A DNA stretch of 14,643 nucleotides from Opitutaceae bacterium (GTDB taxonomy: Bacteria > Verrucomicrobiota > Verrucomicrobiia > Opitutales > Opitutaceae), in NCBI GenBank assembly GCA_025352845.1, contig JANXSC010000029.1:1-14643 (forward strand), read 5' to 3'. Every line of letters begins with the position of its first letter. Positions within the stretch are counted from its first letter, which is position 1. A model generated the notes under the pieces. That model saw only the letters and a program-made list of their open reading frames with translations, was not told the origin of the DNA and did no database searches. Positions 8,239 to 14,643 of this stretch are shown here, in pieces. A program made the translations under genes and the position numbers.

Positions 8239-8264
8239 CGCAGCCGTGCGGGCCGGCCCCGGCC

Positions 8265-8328
8265 TTTACACGGGCTTAACAATTCTCCCCGCGGACGAAA
8301 CAAAACCGAAACACGCGCGGGGCATATT
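8265..8328 (+). promoter_or_regulatory. Two tandem-half-site boxes and candidate promoter for the sigma gene
   Basis: Box 1 is TTTAC-N6-TTAAC (8265-8280) followed by AATTC. Box 2 is GAAAC-N6-GAAAC (8297-8312), 32 bases after box 1. CATATT (8323-8328, 4/6 match to a -10 hexamer) starts ten bases after box 2, so box 2 would replace a -35 element, as known for OmpR/PhoB-type activators. Transcription would then start only a few bases before ATG 8338. The first ~49 bases align without gaps to the region upstream of the EF-hand gene, with about 37 identities by hand count. Confidence 0.55.
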
Positions 8329-8337
8329 GGGCGCGTC

Positions 8338-9042
8338 ATGATTCGCCCGAATTTCGATTCGCTTTCCTCCGGCGCAGCCGCCGCATCCGCCCCCAGTCCT
8401 TTCACCACGACGGTCGATGCCGACAAGGCCGAACTGATCGCGCTCGTGCGCCGCGCCGAAGCGGGCGATCACGCCGCGCAATCCGAGCTCGTGCGGCGCT
8501 ACACCCGGCGCATCGCCGGGTTTGTGCGCACCATCATCCATCAGCCCGACGCGATCGAGGATGTCACGCAGATGGTCTTCATCAAAATGTTTCGCCGCCT
8601 CGGCCGACTGCGCGATCCCGCGGTGTTCGAGTCGTGGCTCTTCACCCTCGCGCGCAACACCGGGCTCGATTTTCTCCGCCGCCGCAGCTGCCGGCCCAGC
8701 ACGGTCGCGCTCGACGACACGGTTTACCAAATCGCCGATCCGTCGAGCAGCACCGCCACGACCGAAATTCTCGCCGCGCTCGATCGCGCGCTCACCCGGC
8801 TCAGCGACGTCGATCGCGGACTCGTGACGCAATTTGTCGCCGGCGATAGCTATGGCGAAATCGCGCAGCGCGCCGGGCTCTCGCTGGCGACCGTGAAGGT
8901 GCGCCTCCATCGCGTGCGACCGTTTCTGCGCGCGTGGGTCGGAGAGATGACCGACACGCGGCAGCCCGGCGGCAAGGGTTGGCGCACGACCGCGGGAAAT
9001 CGCGCGGGCAGCAATCGGTCCGGCCAAGCACTCGCCGCGTGA
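8338..9042 (+). CDS. ECF-type sigma-70 family RNA polymerase sigma factor
   Basis: The protein has 234 residues, a little long for ECF sigma factors because of an Ala/Ser-rich start (about 1-28) and a basic, low-complexity tail (about 203-234). Region 2 spans about 31-116, with DAIEDVTQMVFIKMFRRLGRL (71-91) binding core polymerase and SWLFTLARNTGLDFLRRR (99-116) recognising the -10. Region 4 (about 146-198) has a helix-turn-helix in GDSYGEIAQRAGLSLATVKVRLHRVRPFLR. There is no region 3. No anti-sigma gene is adjacent, unlike many ECF systems; kinase and EF-hand genes flank it, so it is probably controlled by its level, through the two-component system (inferred from the upstream boxes). The ATG at 8338 is the start of the open frame and has no clear ribosome site. 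Confidence 0.92.
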   Translation: MIRPNFDSLSSGAAAASAPSPFTTTVDADKAELIALVRRAEAGDHAAQSELVRRYTRRIAGFVRTIIHQPDAIEDVTQMVFIKMFRRLGRLRDPAVFESWLFTLARNTGLDFLRRRSCRPSTVALDDTVYQIADPSSSTATTEILAALDRALTRLSDVDRGLVTQFVAGDSYGEIAQRAGLSLATVKVRLHRVRPFLRAWVGEMTDTRQPGGKGWRTTAGNRAGSNRSGQALAA

Positions 9043-9059
9043 TCGCTGGCCGACCGGGG

Positions 9060-9123
9060 TTTACCCGAGCCTAACAATTCTCCCGCCGGCGCAAACGGAA
9101 CGGTAACAATTCGGCCGTCTTGT
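9060..9123 (+). promoter_or_regulatory. Two tandem-half-site boxes and candidate promoter for the EF-hand gene
   Basis: Box 1 is TTTAC-N6-CTAAC (9060-9075) followed by AATTC. Box 2 is CAAAC-N6-GTAAC (9092-9107), again 32 bases after box 1. The hexamer ten bases after box 2, TCTTGT (9118-9123), matches a -10 at only 3 of 6 positions, so the promoter itself is uncertain. The leader to ATG 9201 would be about 70 bases. A second TAACAATTC copy at 9104-9112 overlaps the end of box 2. Confidence 0.52.
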
Positions 9124-9200
9124 CCGTTAAGTTCACCCGAGTGCCCGCTGGTTCACGCTCCCGTCGGAATGTGACGGCCACAAAGGCGAACGGAACTCAC

Positions 9201-9707
9201 ATGAAAAATATCCGCCGCGCGCTTCTCGCGCTTTCGCTCGCCACCGCCACGGTCCTCGTCGCCCAGCCTCCCGGTTCCGATTCCGCCCCGCGTGGTCCTC
9301 GTCGCGGTCCTCCCGGCGGCCCCGGTGGACCGGGTGGCCGCGGTCTCCCTCCGATCCTCCTCGCTCTGGACACAGACAAGGACGGAGAAATCTCCGCCGC
9401 CGAAATCGCCAACGCCGCCGTGAGCCTGCGGACGCTCGACAAGAACGGCGACGGCATCCTCTCCGCCGCGGAACTCCGCCCCGCGCGGCCGGCCGACGCC
9501 CCCACGCCACCCGCCGATGCACCGGCTCGCGGCGATCATCCGCGTCCGGTGATGCCTCTGATGCTCGCGCTCGATGCCAACGGCGACGGTGAACTCTCCG
9601 CCGCGGAGATTGCCAACGCGCCGGCGAGCCTGCGGGCCCTCGATGCCAATGGTGACGGAAAATTGACACGGGACGAGTTGCGTCCCCTGCCCCCCGCAGG
9701 CAGATAA
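9201..9707 (+). CDS. Exported four-EF-hand calcium-binding protein with Gly/Pro-rich linker
   Basis: The protein has 168 residues. The signal peptide is at about 1-21 (MKNIRRALLALSLATATVLVAQ), followed by a low-complexity stretch (about 25-50) rich in Gly, Pro and Arg. Four complete 12-residue EF-hand loops follow in two pairs: DTDKDGEISAAE (57-68), DKNGDGILSAAE (80-91), DANGDGELSAAE (125-136) and DANGDGKLTRDE (148-159). Each has Asp or Asn at positions 1, 3 and 5, Gly at 6 and Glu at 12, so all should bind Ca2+. The two halves (about 52-95 and 120-163) share IANA and SLR-x-LD spacers and look like an internal duplication; a Pro/Ala linker separates them. The open frame extends upstream to TTG 9120, but the ATG at 9201 is chosen because it alone gives a signal peptide; GGAA at 9192-9195 is a weak ribosome site. 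A role as calcium buffer or ligand-binding partner of the kinase is inferred only. Confidence 0.88.
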   Translation: MKNIRRALLALSLATATVLVAQPPGSDSAPRGPRRGPPGGPGGPGGRGLPPILLALDTDKDGEISAAEIANAAVSLRTLDKNGDGILSAAELRPARPADAPTPPADAPARGDHPRPVMPLMLALDANGDGELSAAEIANAPASLRALDANGDGKLTRDELRPLPPAGR

Positions 9708-9725
9708 ATCCACCGAACAATGTCC

Positions 9726-9759
9726 GCGGCGCCGGGTCACGGTCCGGCGCCGCTTTCTT
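9726..9759 (+). terminator. Rho-independent terminator after the EF-hand gene
   Basis: A perfect 10-bp stem (GCGGCGCCGG at 9726-9735, CCGGCGCCGC at 9744-9753) with an 8-base loop is followed by TTTCTT. It lies 18 bases after the stop codon of the EF-hand gene and ends only a few bases before the ATG of the Ig-domain gene at 9763. Confidence 0.75.
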
Positions 9760-9762
9760 CTC

Positions 9763-11622
9763 ATGCGTCTGCGCCTCACCCGAAAACTCCACCGCCTCAA
9801 TCTGCCCGCCGCCGGATTGCTGTTGCTGCTGCAGCGCACGCCGGTCGTGCGCATCGCCGCGGGCACAACGGAGTTTTCCGCGCCGTCGCGCATCGTTGCC
9901 CTCCTCAAATCCGCCGTCGCGGCGCTCGGGTCGCTCGGGGCCGTGCATTCTCTCGCGGGCGCCACGCGGTTCGTCCTCAGCAGCCCGAGTGTCATCGGCA
10001 CCGTCGGCACGCCGATTTTCTCCTTTGCCTTCTCGGTGACTGGCGCCGCCGTTCCCGCCAGCTCCTATCGGATCACCGGCACGCTCCCACCCGGCCTCTC
10101 CAGCGCCGGGCTCGGTGCCAACGGTGTGGTCAACGCCTCCACCGGCATCATCACCGGCACGCCCACCGCCGCCGGCACGTTCGTCATTTCGATCCTCGCC
10201 TACGAAAGCCCCGGTGGTTCGGGTGACAGCTTCGGGCCCGCGACGGTGACGTTTATCATCAACGGCACGCCCACTGCGCCGCCCGCGATTGCCGTTCCAC
10301 CCACCAGTCAGACCGTGACCCTTGGTGCCTCCGTCACCTTCGGCGTCGCCGCCACGGGCAGTCCGGTGCCCGCGTTTCAATGGCGCAAGGACGGCACCGC
10401 CATCGCCAGTGCCACCACCGCCACGCTCACGTTTGCCAGTGTGCGAGCCACCGACGCCGGCAACTACACCGTCGTCGTCTCCAATTCCGCCGGCTCGGTC
10501 ACGAGCAACGCCGCCACGCTCACCCTCAGTGTCGTAACCAACTCCCCCGCGATCACCACGCCGCCGCTGTCGCAATTCGTCACGCCCGGCACGCCGGTCA
10601 TTTTCAGCGTCGCGGCCATCGGTGGTGGTCTGAGCTACCAGTGGAAAAAGGACGGCTCCGCCATCGGCGGTGCCAATCAGCCCAGCCTCGCGCTCGCTCC
10701 CGCCAGCGCCGGCAGCGTGGGCTTCTATTCCGTGACGGTCACGAATGCCGCCGGTAGCGTGGAGTCCGCCGTCGCCACGCTCACCTTGAACGAGGGCGGC
10801 ACCGGCCGGCTCATCAACGTCTCCACCCGCGGCTTCGTGCCCGCCGGCGGCGCGCTCACGCCCGGTTTCGTGCTGCAGGGCAACGCCACCAAAGCCCTCG
10901 TCATCCGCGCCATCGGACCGACCCTCGGCTCCTTCGGCGTCAGCGGCACCCTCGCCGATCCGGTGATGGACGTGATCCCGCTGGGCAGCTCGACCGCCAT
11001 CGCCACCAACGACAACTGGGGCGGCGCCACCGCCATGCAGAGCGCGTTTGCCCGCGTCGGCGCCTTCCCGCTCGCCCTCGCGACCTCGACCGATGCTGCG
11101 GTCGTAACCTCTCTCCGCGCGACGGGCTCCAGCGGTTACACGGTGCGCATCACCTCAAAAAATTCCACCGCCCCCGGCATCGCGCTCGCCGAGGTCTACG
11201 AAGAGGACGCCCTCACCGCACCCGTGCGGCTCGTGAATGTCTCCACCCTGGGCTTTGTCGGCACCGCCCAGCAGGCGCTCGTGCCCGGCTTCGTCATCGG
11301 CGGCACCGCGCCGAAACGCCTTCTTATCCGCGCGGTCGGCCCGGGCCTCGCCCAATTCGGCGTCCCCGGCCTGCTCGCCGATCCGCAACTCGCCGTCGCG
11401 CCGCTCGGCCAGGACTTCACCGTCGCGAGTAATGACAACTGGGGCAACGCCGCCGACCTCGCCGCCACCTTCACACAAGCCGGCGCCTTCGCCCTGCCCG
11501 CCGGCAGCAAAGACGCGGCCGTCGTCGTCCGCCTCCCGCCCGGCGGCTACACCGTCGTCGTCTCCGGCGTCGCCAACACCACCGGCACCGCCCTCGTCGA
11601 GATCTACGATCTCGATCCGTGA
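9763..11622 (+). CDS. Exported Ig-like-domain protein with two copies of the same repeat module as the YHYH protein
   Basis: The protein has 619 residues. The leader is unusual: two hydrophobic segments (about 14-24 and 43-65) separated by RTPVVRIAAG, with likely cleavage near SLAGA (63-67). Residues about 75-167 resemble a putative-Ig (He_PIG-like) domain with TGTLPPGLS and GIITGTPTAAGTF. Two Ig-like domains follow, about 175-257 (FQWRKDGTAI, DAGNYTVVVSNSAGSV) and 262-343 (YQWKKDGSAI, GFYSVTVTNAAGSV). The C-terminal half holds two ~130-residue modules (349-480 and 489-617) with GFV-x-GG/QG, IRA-x-GP-x-L, FGV, LADP, NDNWG and AL-AEVY or LVEIY cores. It is probably an adhesion-type or envelope protein; no catalytic motif is visible. 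The start at ATG 9763 has no ribosome site, and a terminator stem ends ten bases upstream. GTG or TTG starts further in are possible but would remove part of the leader. Confidence 0.85.
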   Translation: MRLRLTRKLHRLNLPAAGLLLLLQRTPVVRIAAGTTEFSAPSRIVALLKSAVAALGSLGAVHSLAGATRFVLSSPSVIGTVGTPIFSFAFSVTGAAVPASSYRITGTLPPGLSSAGLGANGVVNASTGIITGTPTAAGTFVISILAYESPGGSGDSFGPATVTFIINGTPTAPPAIAVPPTSQTVTLGASVTFGVAATGSPVPAFQWRKDGTAIASATTATLTFASVRATDAGNYTVVVSNSAGSVTSNAATLTLSVVTNSPAITTPPLSQFVTPGTPVIFSVAAIGGGLSYQWKKDGSAIGGANQPSLALAPASAGSVGFYSVTVTNAAGSVESAVATLTLNEGGTGRLINVSTRGFVPAGGALTPGFVLQGNATKALVIRAIGPTLGSFGVSGTLADPVMDVIPLGSSTAIATNDNWGGATAMQSAFARVGAFPLALATSTDAAVVTSLRATGSSGYTVRITSKNSTAPGIALAEVYEEDALTAPVRLVNVSTLGFVGTAQQALVPGFVIGGTAPKRLLIRAVGPGLAQFGVPGLLADPQLAVAPLGQDFTVASNDNWGNAADLAATFTQAGAFALPAGSKDAAVVVRLPPGGYTVVVSGVANTTGTALVEIYDLDP

Positions 11623-11624
11623 TC

Positions 11625-11673
11625 TGTAGCCGGGGTCGCTGACTCCGGCCCGGCCTCAACGAGACCGGCTACA
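11625..11673. repeat. Double-hairpin extragenic palindrome (BIME/REP-like) between convergent genes
   Basis: Outer arms TGTAGCCGG (11625-11633) and CCGGCTACA (11665-11673) match perfectly. Inside lie two small hairpins with one mismatch each: CCGGGGTC/GACTCCGG (11630-11648) around GCT, and CCGGCCTC/GAGACCGG (11650-11668) around AAC. The element fills the 60-bp gap between the convergent Ig-domain and LUD genes and could act as a bidirectional transcription block. The first hairpin's core resembles that of the palindrome at 2850-2872. Confidence 0.65.
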
Positions 11674-11682
11674 ACAAATCGC

Positions 11683-12300
11683 TCACACGATCAGCGCAAT
11701 CTGCACACCGGGCCCATGCACACCTTCGATGAGGATGCCCTCCACATCCGCCGTCTTCGACGGCCCCGTGCACCACACCACGTTTCGATCTTCGCCGAGC
11801 GCCGCGACCGCCTGCGTGAGATCGGAGAAAATCGCCGCGCGATCCACGACGGCGATGTGAACCCACGGCGCCAGGGCGCCGAGTCGCCGCGAGGTCGTGG
11901 CGTCGTTCAATATGATCGTGCCTGATTCCGCGACCGCGCCCGCCGCCCGCGTGATCCCAAACGCGTAGTCGTCCACCCGCGTGCGATCGAACTCCAGTTC
12001 GACGGTGAAGTCCGCGCCGAAGTGCGGCGCGAGCCGCGGCCACAACGCCGGATCGCAGTAGCCGTGCAGCCAGCCGCCCGCGCGCAACTGCGCCACGAGC
12101 GCGGCGCCATCCGTGAGCGCGCTGCCACCCACGCGCTTGATCCGCTCGGCAAACAACTCCGCGAGATCGCGCCCCGCGATCATCCCGCGCATGACGGACA
12201 TCCCCGAATCGTAGTCCGGCAGCGCCGCGCGCGTGTGCAGCGGCGCGAGCGCCCCGCGCACGCGGGAGAGGATGGCTTCGCGATCGTCGGTGGCGGGCAT
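11683..12300 (-). CDS. LUD-domain protein (LutC/YkgG family)
   Basis: The protein has 205 residues, the normal length for LutC-type proteins. The family core is clear: AFGITRAAGAVAESGTIIL (113-131) and GPSKTADVEGILIEGVHGPG (179-198), with a short helical N-terminus (REAILSRVRGAL). In well-studied bacteria LutC works with LutA and LutB in L-lactate oxidation to pyruvate, but no lutA or lutB gene is in this window, so the substrate is unknown here. Its ATG starts one base after the stop codon of the upstream transporter gene, so the two are almost certainly co-transcribed and possibly translationally coupled. A functional link between this protein and peptide or chelate uptake is inferred from that spacing only. 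Confidence 0.9.
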   Translation of the reverse strand: MPATDDREAILSRVRGALAPLHTRAALPDYDSGMSVMRGMIAGRDLAELFAERIKRVGGSALTDGAALVAQLRAGGWLHGYCDPALWPRLAPHFGADFTVELEFDRTRVDDYAFGITRAAGAVAESGTIILNDATTSRRLGALAPWVHIAVVDRAAIFSDLTQAVAALGEDRNVVWCTGPSKTADVEGILIEGVHGPGVQIALIV

Positions 12301-12301
12301 G

Positions 12302-14617
12302 TCAGGATTTCTTCGGCGTCATCAATTTCTCCCGGCCCACGAGATAGAGCACCACGCAAATGACCGCGAAGGGAATCAACGAAAACAGATCGGAATTCGG
12401 CCCCTCGAAAAACGGATTGTGCGCGGTGGACCACTTGGTCATCGCGGTGTCCAGTTTTTCGAAAAACACGGCGAGCGTCGGGCTGACCTGATCGAGCGCG
12501 CCGGCGAGAATGGCGATGATGATGCCGGCGATGGCACCGCCCGCGATGTAGCCGGAGGCAAGCAGCACCCCGGGACTTCTGTCGCTCTCGGTCGCGTGCT
12601 CCTCCGCGGTCAGATGCGCGCGGCTGGCGTGTTTCTTCGCCGCGCGATCGACCAGCCAGCGCACGAAGCCGCCGATGAAAATCGGCGACGACGACGAGAG
12701 CGGCAGATAGACGCCGACCGCGAACGCCAGCGCCGGCACAAAGGACAGCTGCAGCGTCACCGCAATCATCACGCCGAGCAGCACGAGCGCCCACGGCAAT
12801 TTTCGATCAAGAATGCCTTTGATGATGTAGGACATCAGCGTGGCCTTCGGCGCGTCGAACTTGCGGACCTCGGTGCCGTCGGGGCGTTTCGTAAACGTGC
12901 CGTTGATGCCAGGGTCGACCAGCCACACCGCCGCGCCCGCTTGGTTCACGAGATATTTTCCCGCCGGGCCACCCTCGGCATCGGTTTTTTGCCAGACAAA
13001 ATAAGTGTCGCGATCGGTGCGCGCCTGTGGACCGCGCAACGGCTCGCGTTTCGCGAGGTTGCCCGTGTCGGTTTGCAGTCCCGCCGGAGCCACTTGGGCG
13101 ACGGGCACGTAAACGGTCGAGCCGTCGTTCAGCATGAGCAGGATCGGACCGAGGCAGACCGCCGAGAGCAGCGAGCCGGCAAGGATGGCGATCTGCTGGT
13201 ATTTCGGCGTCGAGCCGAGGAGGTAGCCGGTCTTCAAGTCCTGCGAGGTCGTGCCGCCGTTCGACGCCGCGATGCAGACGATCGCGCCGATGGAGAGCGC
13301 CGTCACGTAGTGGCCGCCGCCCGTCCAGCCCACGACGAGGAAGATGAGGCAGGTGAAGAGGAGCGTCGCCACCGTCATGCCCGAAATCGGATTCGACGAG
13401 GAGCCGATTTCGCCCGTGAGCCGCGACGACACCGTCACAAACAGAAATCCGAACAACACGATGAGCAGCGCGCCAAGAAAATTCATCCGCAACGCCGGCG
13501 CAAAGGTGATCGCCGCCAGCAGCACCACGACGCCGACGCCCACAAACTTCATCGACAGATCGCGCTCGGTGCGCGGGGTGCCGGGGCCGGAAGCGTCGCT
13601 GCGGGCGAGTCCGATGTCCCTCAGACCTTCCCGTAAACCGTGCCAGATCGTCGGCATCGATTGCACCAGGCTGATGATGCCACCCGCCGCCACCGCCCCC
13701 GCGCCAATGTAGAGAATGTAGGCGCCGCGCACCTGATTCGGCCCCATGTCCGCAATCGGGATCGTGCCGGGAGCGAGCGGCCCGGCGATCTTCTCGCCGA
13801 AAAATTTGATCAGCGGGATGAGCAGCAAATAACTCAACACTCCACCCGCGCACATGATCGAGGCGATCCGCGGGCCGATGATGTAGCCGACGCCGAGCAG
13901 CGCCGGCGACACCTCCACGCTCACCGAACCCGCCTTGAGCGGCGGGCCGAACACCTTTTCCGAAACATCCTTCCAGCCCTTGAACGCGATGTTGAGCGTC
14001 GTGTAGAGCAGCCCGATCCCGAAGCCGCCGAAGATGACTTTCGCGCCCGGCGACTGTCCGAGTCCCGCCGCCTGGGCGGCGCGCATCTCGGCCTTGGCCG
14101 ACGGCGAGGCGAGTGCGCGGTCCCCGGCGTTGGCGCCGGCGATGAGCACCGCAGCGCACGCCGTGCCCTCGGGATATTTCAAGACGCCGTGCTCCTTCAC
14201 AATCAGTGCGCGCCGCAGCGGGATCATCATCAAAATGCCGAGCAGTCCGCCAAGCGCCGCGACGAGCATCACCAGCGGCAGCTCCAAATCAAAGCCGAGA
14301 ATCATGATCGCGGGCATCGTCACGCCCACGCCAAACGCGATCGACTCGCCGGCCGAACCGGCGGTCTGCGTAATGTTGTTCTCGAGGATCGTGGAGTCGC
14401 GCACGCCGAACTTCGAGAGCCCGCGGAACAGCGCGAGCGAGATGACCGCCACGGGAATCGACGCACTCACTGTGAGCCCGACCTTGAGCACGAGGTAGAG
14501 CGACGACGCCCCGAAGATCGTGCCGAGCACGACGCCCGTGAGCACCGCGCGCAGCGTGAACTCGCGCATCTGGACCGCATCGGGGATGAAGGGCTCGAAT
14601 TTTTTTGGGGTGCTCAT
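12302..14617 (-). CDS. OPT-family oligopeptide (or metal-chelate) transporter
   Basis: The protein has 771 residues with about 14-16 predicted membrane helices. Conserved OPT signatures are visible: ENNITQTAGSAGESIAFGVGVTMPA (79-103), KYPEGTACAAVLIAGA (147-162), SNPISGMTVATLL (408-420), the SNGGTTSQDLKTGYLLGSTP segment (452-471) and SSSPIFIGG (642-650). The family couples proton movement to import of small peptides or metal-chelate complexes across the inner membrane; the substrate cannot be told from sequence. A soluble stretch of about 100 residues (500-598, including KYLVNQAGAAVWLVDPGINGTF) interrupts the helices; I recall this in the bacterial subfamily, so it is not taken as an insertion. 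The start at ATG 14617 fits the family N-terminus (FEPFIPDAVQMREFTLRA) but is preceded by a run of eight C on the coding strand and no ribosome site. The promoter is at or beyond the window edge. Confidence 0.93.
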   Translation of the reverse strand: MSTPKKFEPFIPDAVQMREFTLRAVLTGVVLGTIFGASSLYLVLKVGLTVSASIPVAVISLALFRGLSKFGVRDSTILENNITQTAGSAGESIAFGVGVTMPAIMILGFDLELPLVMLVAALGGLLGILMMIPLRRALIVKEHGVLKYPEGTACAAVLIAGANAGDRALASPSAKAEMRAAQAAGLGQSPGAKVIFGGFGIGLLYTTLNIAFKGWKDVSEKVFGPPLKAGSVSVEVSPALLGVGYIIGPRIASIMCAGGVLSYLLLIPLIKFFGEKIAGPLAPGTIPIADMGPNQVRGAYILYIGAGAVAAGGIISLVQSMPTIWHGLREGLRDIGLARSDASGPGTPRTERDLSMKFVGVGVVVLLAAITFAPALRMNFLGALLIVLFGFLFVTVSSRLTGEIGSSSNPISGMTVATLLFTCLIFLVVGWTGGGHYVTALSIGAIVCIAASNGGTTSQDLKTGYLLGSTPKYQQIAILAGSLLSAVCLGPILLMLNDGSTVYVPVAQVAPAGLQTDTGNLAKREPLRGPQARTDRDTYFVWQKTDAEGGPAGKYLVNQAGAAVWLVDPGINGTFTKRPDGTEVRKFDAPKATLMSYIIKGILDRKLPWALVLLGVMIAVTLQLSFVPALAFAVGVYLPLSSSSPIFIGGFVRWLVDRAAKKHASRAHLTAEEHATESDRSPGVLLASGYIAGGAIAGIIIAILAGALDQVSPTLAVFFEKLDTAMTKWSTAHNPFFEGPNSDLFSLIPFAVICVVLYLVGREKLMTPKKS

Positions 14618-14643
14618 GGGGGGGGTAGTAGGGCGGGCGTCAG

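Noticed and set aside
8251..8264. GGCCGG/CCGGCC hairpin after the kinase gene as a terminator
   Set aside because: The loop would be only 2-4 bases and is followed by just three T; it could be ordinary GC-rich spacer.
9098..9122. ECF-type promoter (GGAAC at 9097-9101 and GTCTT at 9117-9121) before the EF-hand gene
   Set aside because: The spacer is about 15 bases, near the short limit, the sigma gene's own region has no matching pair, and GGAAC overlaps the conserved second box, so chance is likely.
9133..10575. 480-codon minus-strand frame over the EF-hand and Ig genes
   Set aside because: Gly/Arg-rich translation that crosses a terminator and two well-supported genes.
12233..14159. 467-codon plus-strand and 450-codon minus-strand frames inside the OPT gene
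   Set aside because: Arg/His/Asp-rich shadows of a conserved membrane protein.

Overview
The window is GC-rich, densely coding DNA from a Gram-negative-type bacterium. Several features point to Verrucomicrobiota, most likely the Opitutaceae/Opitutales. These are large exported proteins with an Ala/Gly/Val/Thr-rich repeat, a YHYH-domain protein, an MbnP/MbnH-type di-heme protein, a sigma factor followed by an EF-hand protein, almost no Shine-Dalgarno sequences, and short palindromes with a GTCGCNGAC core. This assignment rests on remembered family distributions, not on a database search. I saw no rRNA, tRNA, CRISPR array, insertion sequence or integrase gene, and no gene-free stretch longer than about 160 bp.

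Layout. (a) 1-1061: a partial small membrane protein (minus) diverges from a TetR-type regulator (plus). (b) 1097-2839: one minus-strand gene fuses an MbnP-like periplasmic metal-binding domain to an MbnH-like di-heme peroxidase. Only 72 bp and a 23-bp palindrome separate it from a divergent CpxR-like response regulator (2912-3649). (c) 3675-6494: a 939-residue exported YHYH-domain protein on the minus strand lies between the response regulator and a CpxA-like sensor kinase (6640-8238). (d) 8338-9707: an ECF-type sigma factor, then a small exported protein with four intact EF-hand loops, closed by a strong hairpin-plus-T terminator. (e) 9763-11622: an exported Ig-domain protein whose C-terminal half carries two copies of a ~120-residue module also present twice in the YHYH protein. 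(f) 11683-14617: a minus-strand operon of an OPT-family peptide/metal-chelate transporter followed by a LUD (LutC-like) protein.

The most striking signal is regulatory. The regions upstream of the YHYH gene, the sigma gene and the EF-hand gene each carry, in the direction of transcription, a pyrimidine-TTAC-N6-pyrimidine-TAAC-AATT box. Exactly 32 bp further on, all three have a second AAC-N6-AAC-type box, and ten bases after that a weak -10-like hexamer. Read on the other strand these are GTTAA-N6-GTAAA tandem half-sites with 11-bp spacing, the layout expected for an OmpR/CpxR-family regulator. Response regulator, kinase, YHYH protein, sigma factor and EF-hand protein therefore look like one envelope-sensing regulon. 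The MbnP-MbnH fusion may belong to the same metal-related locus, but no such box precedes it.
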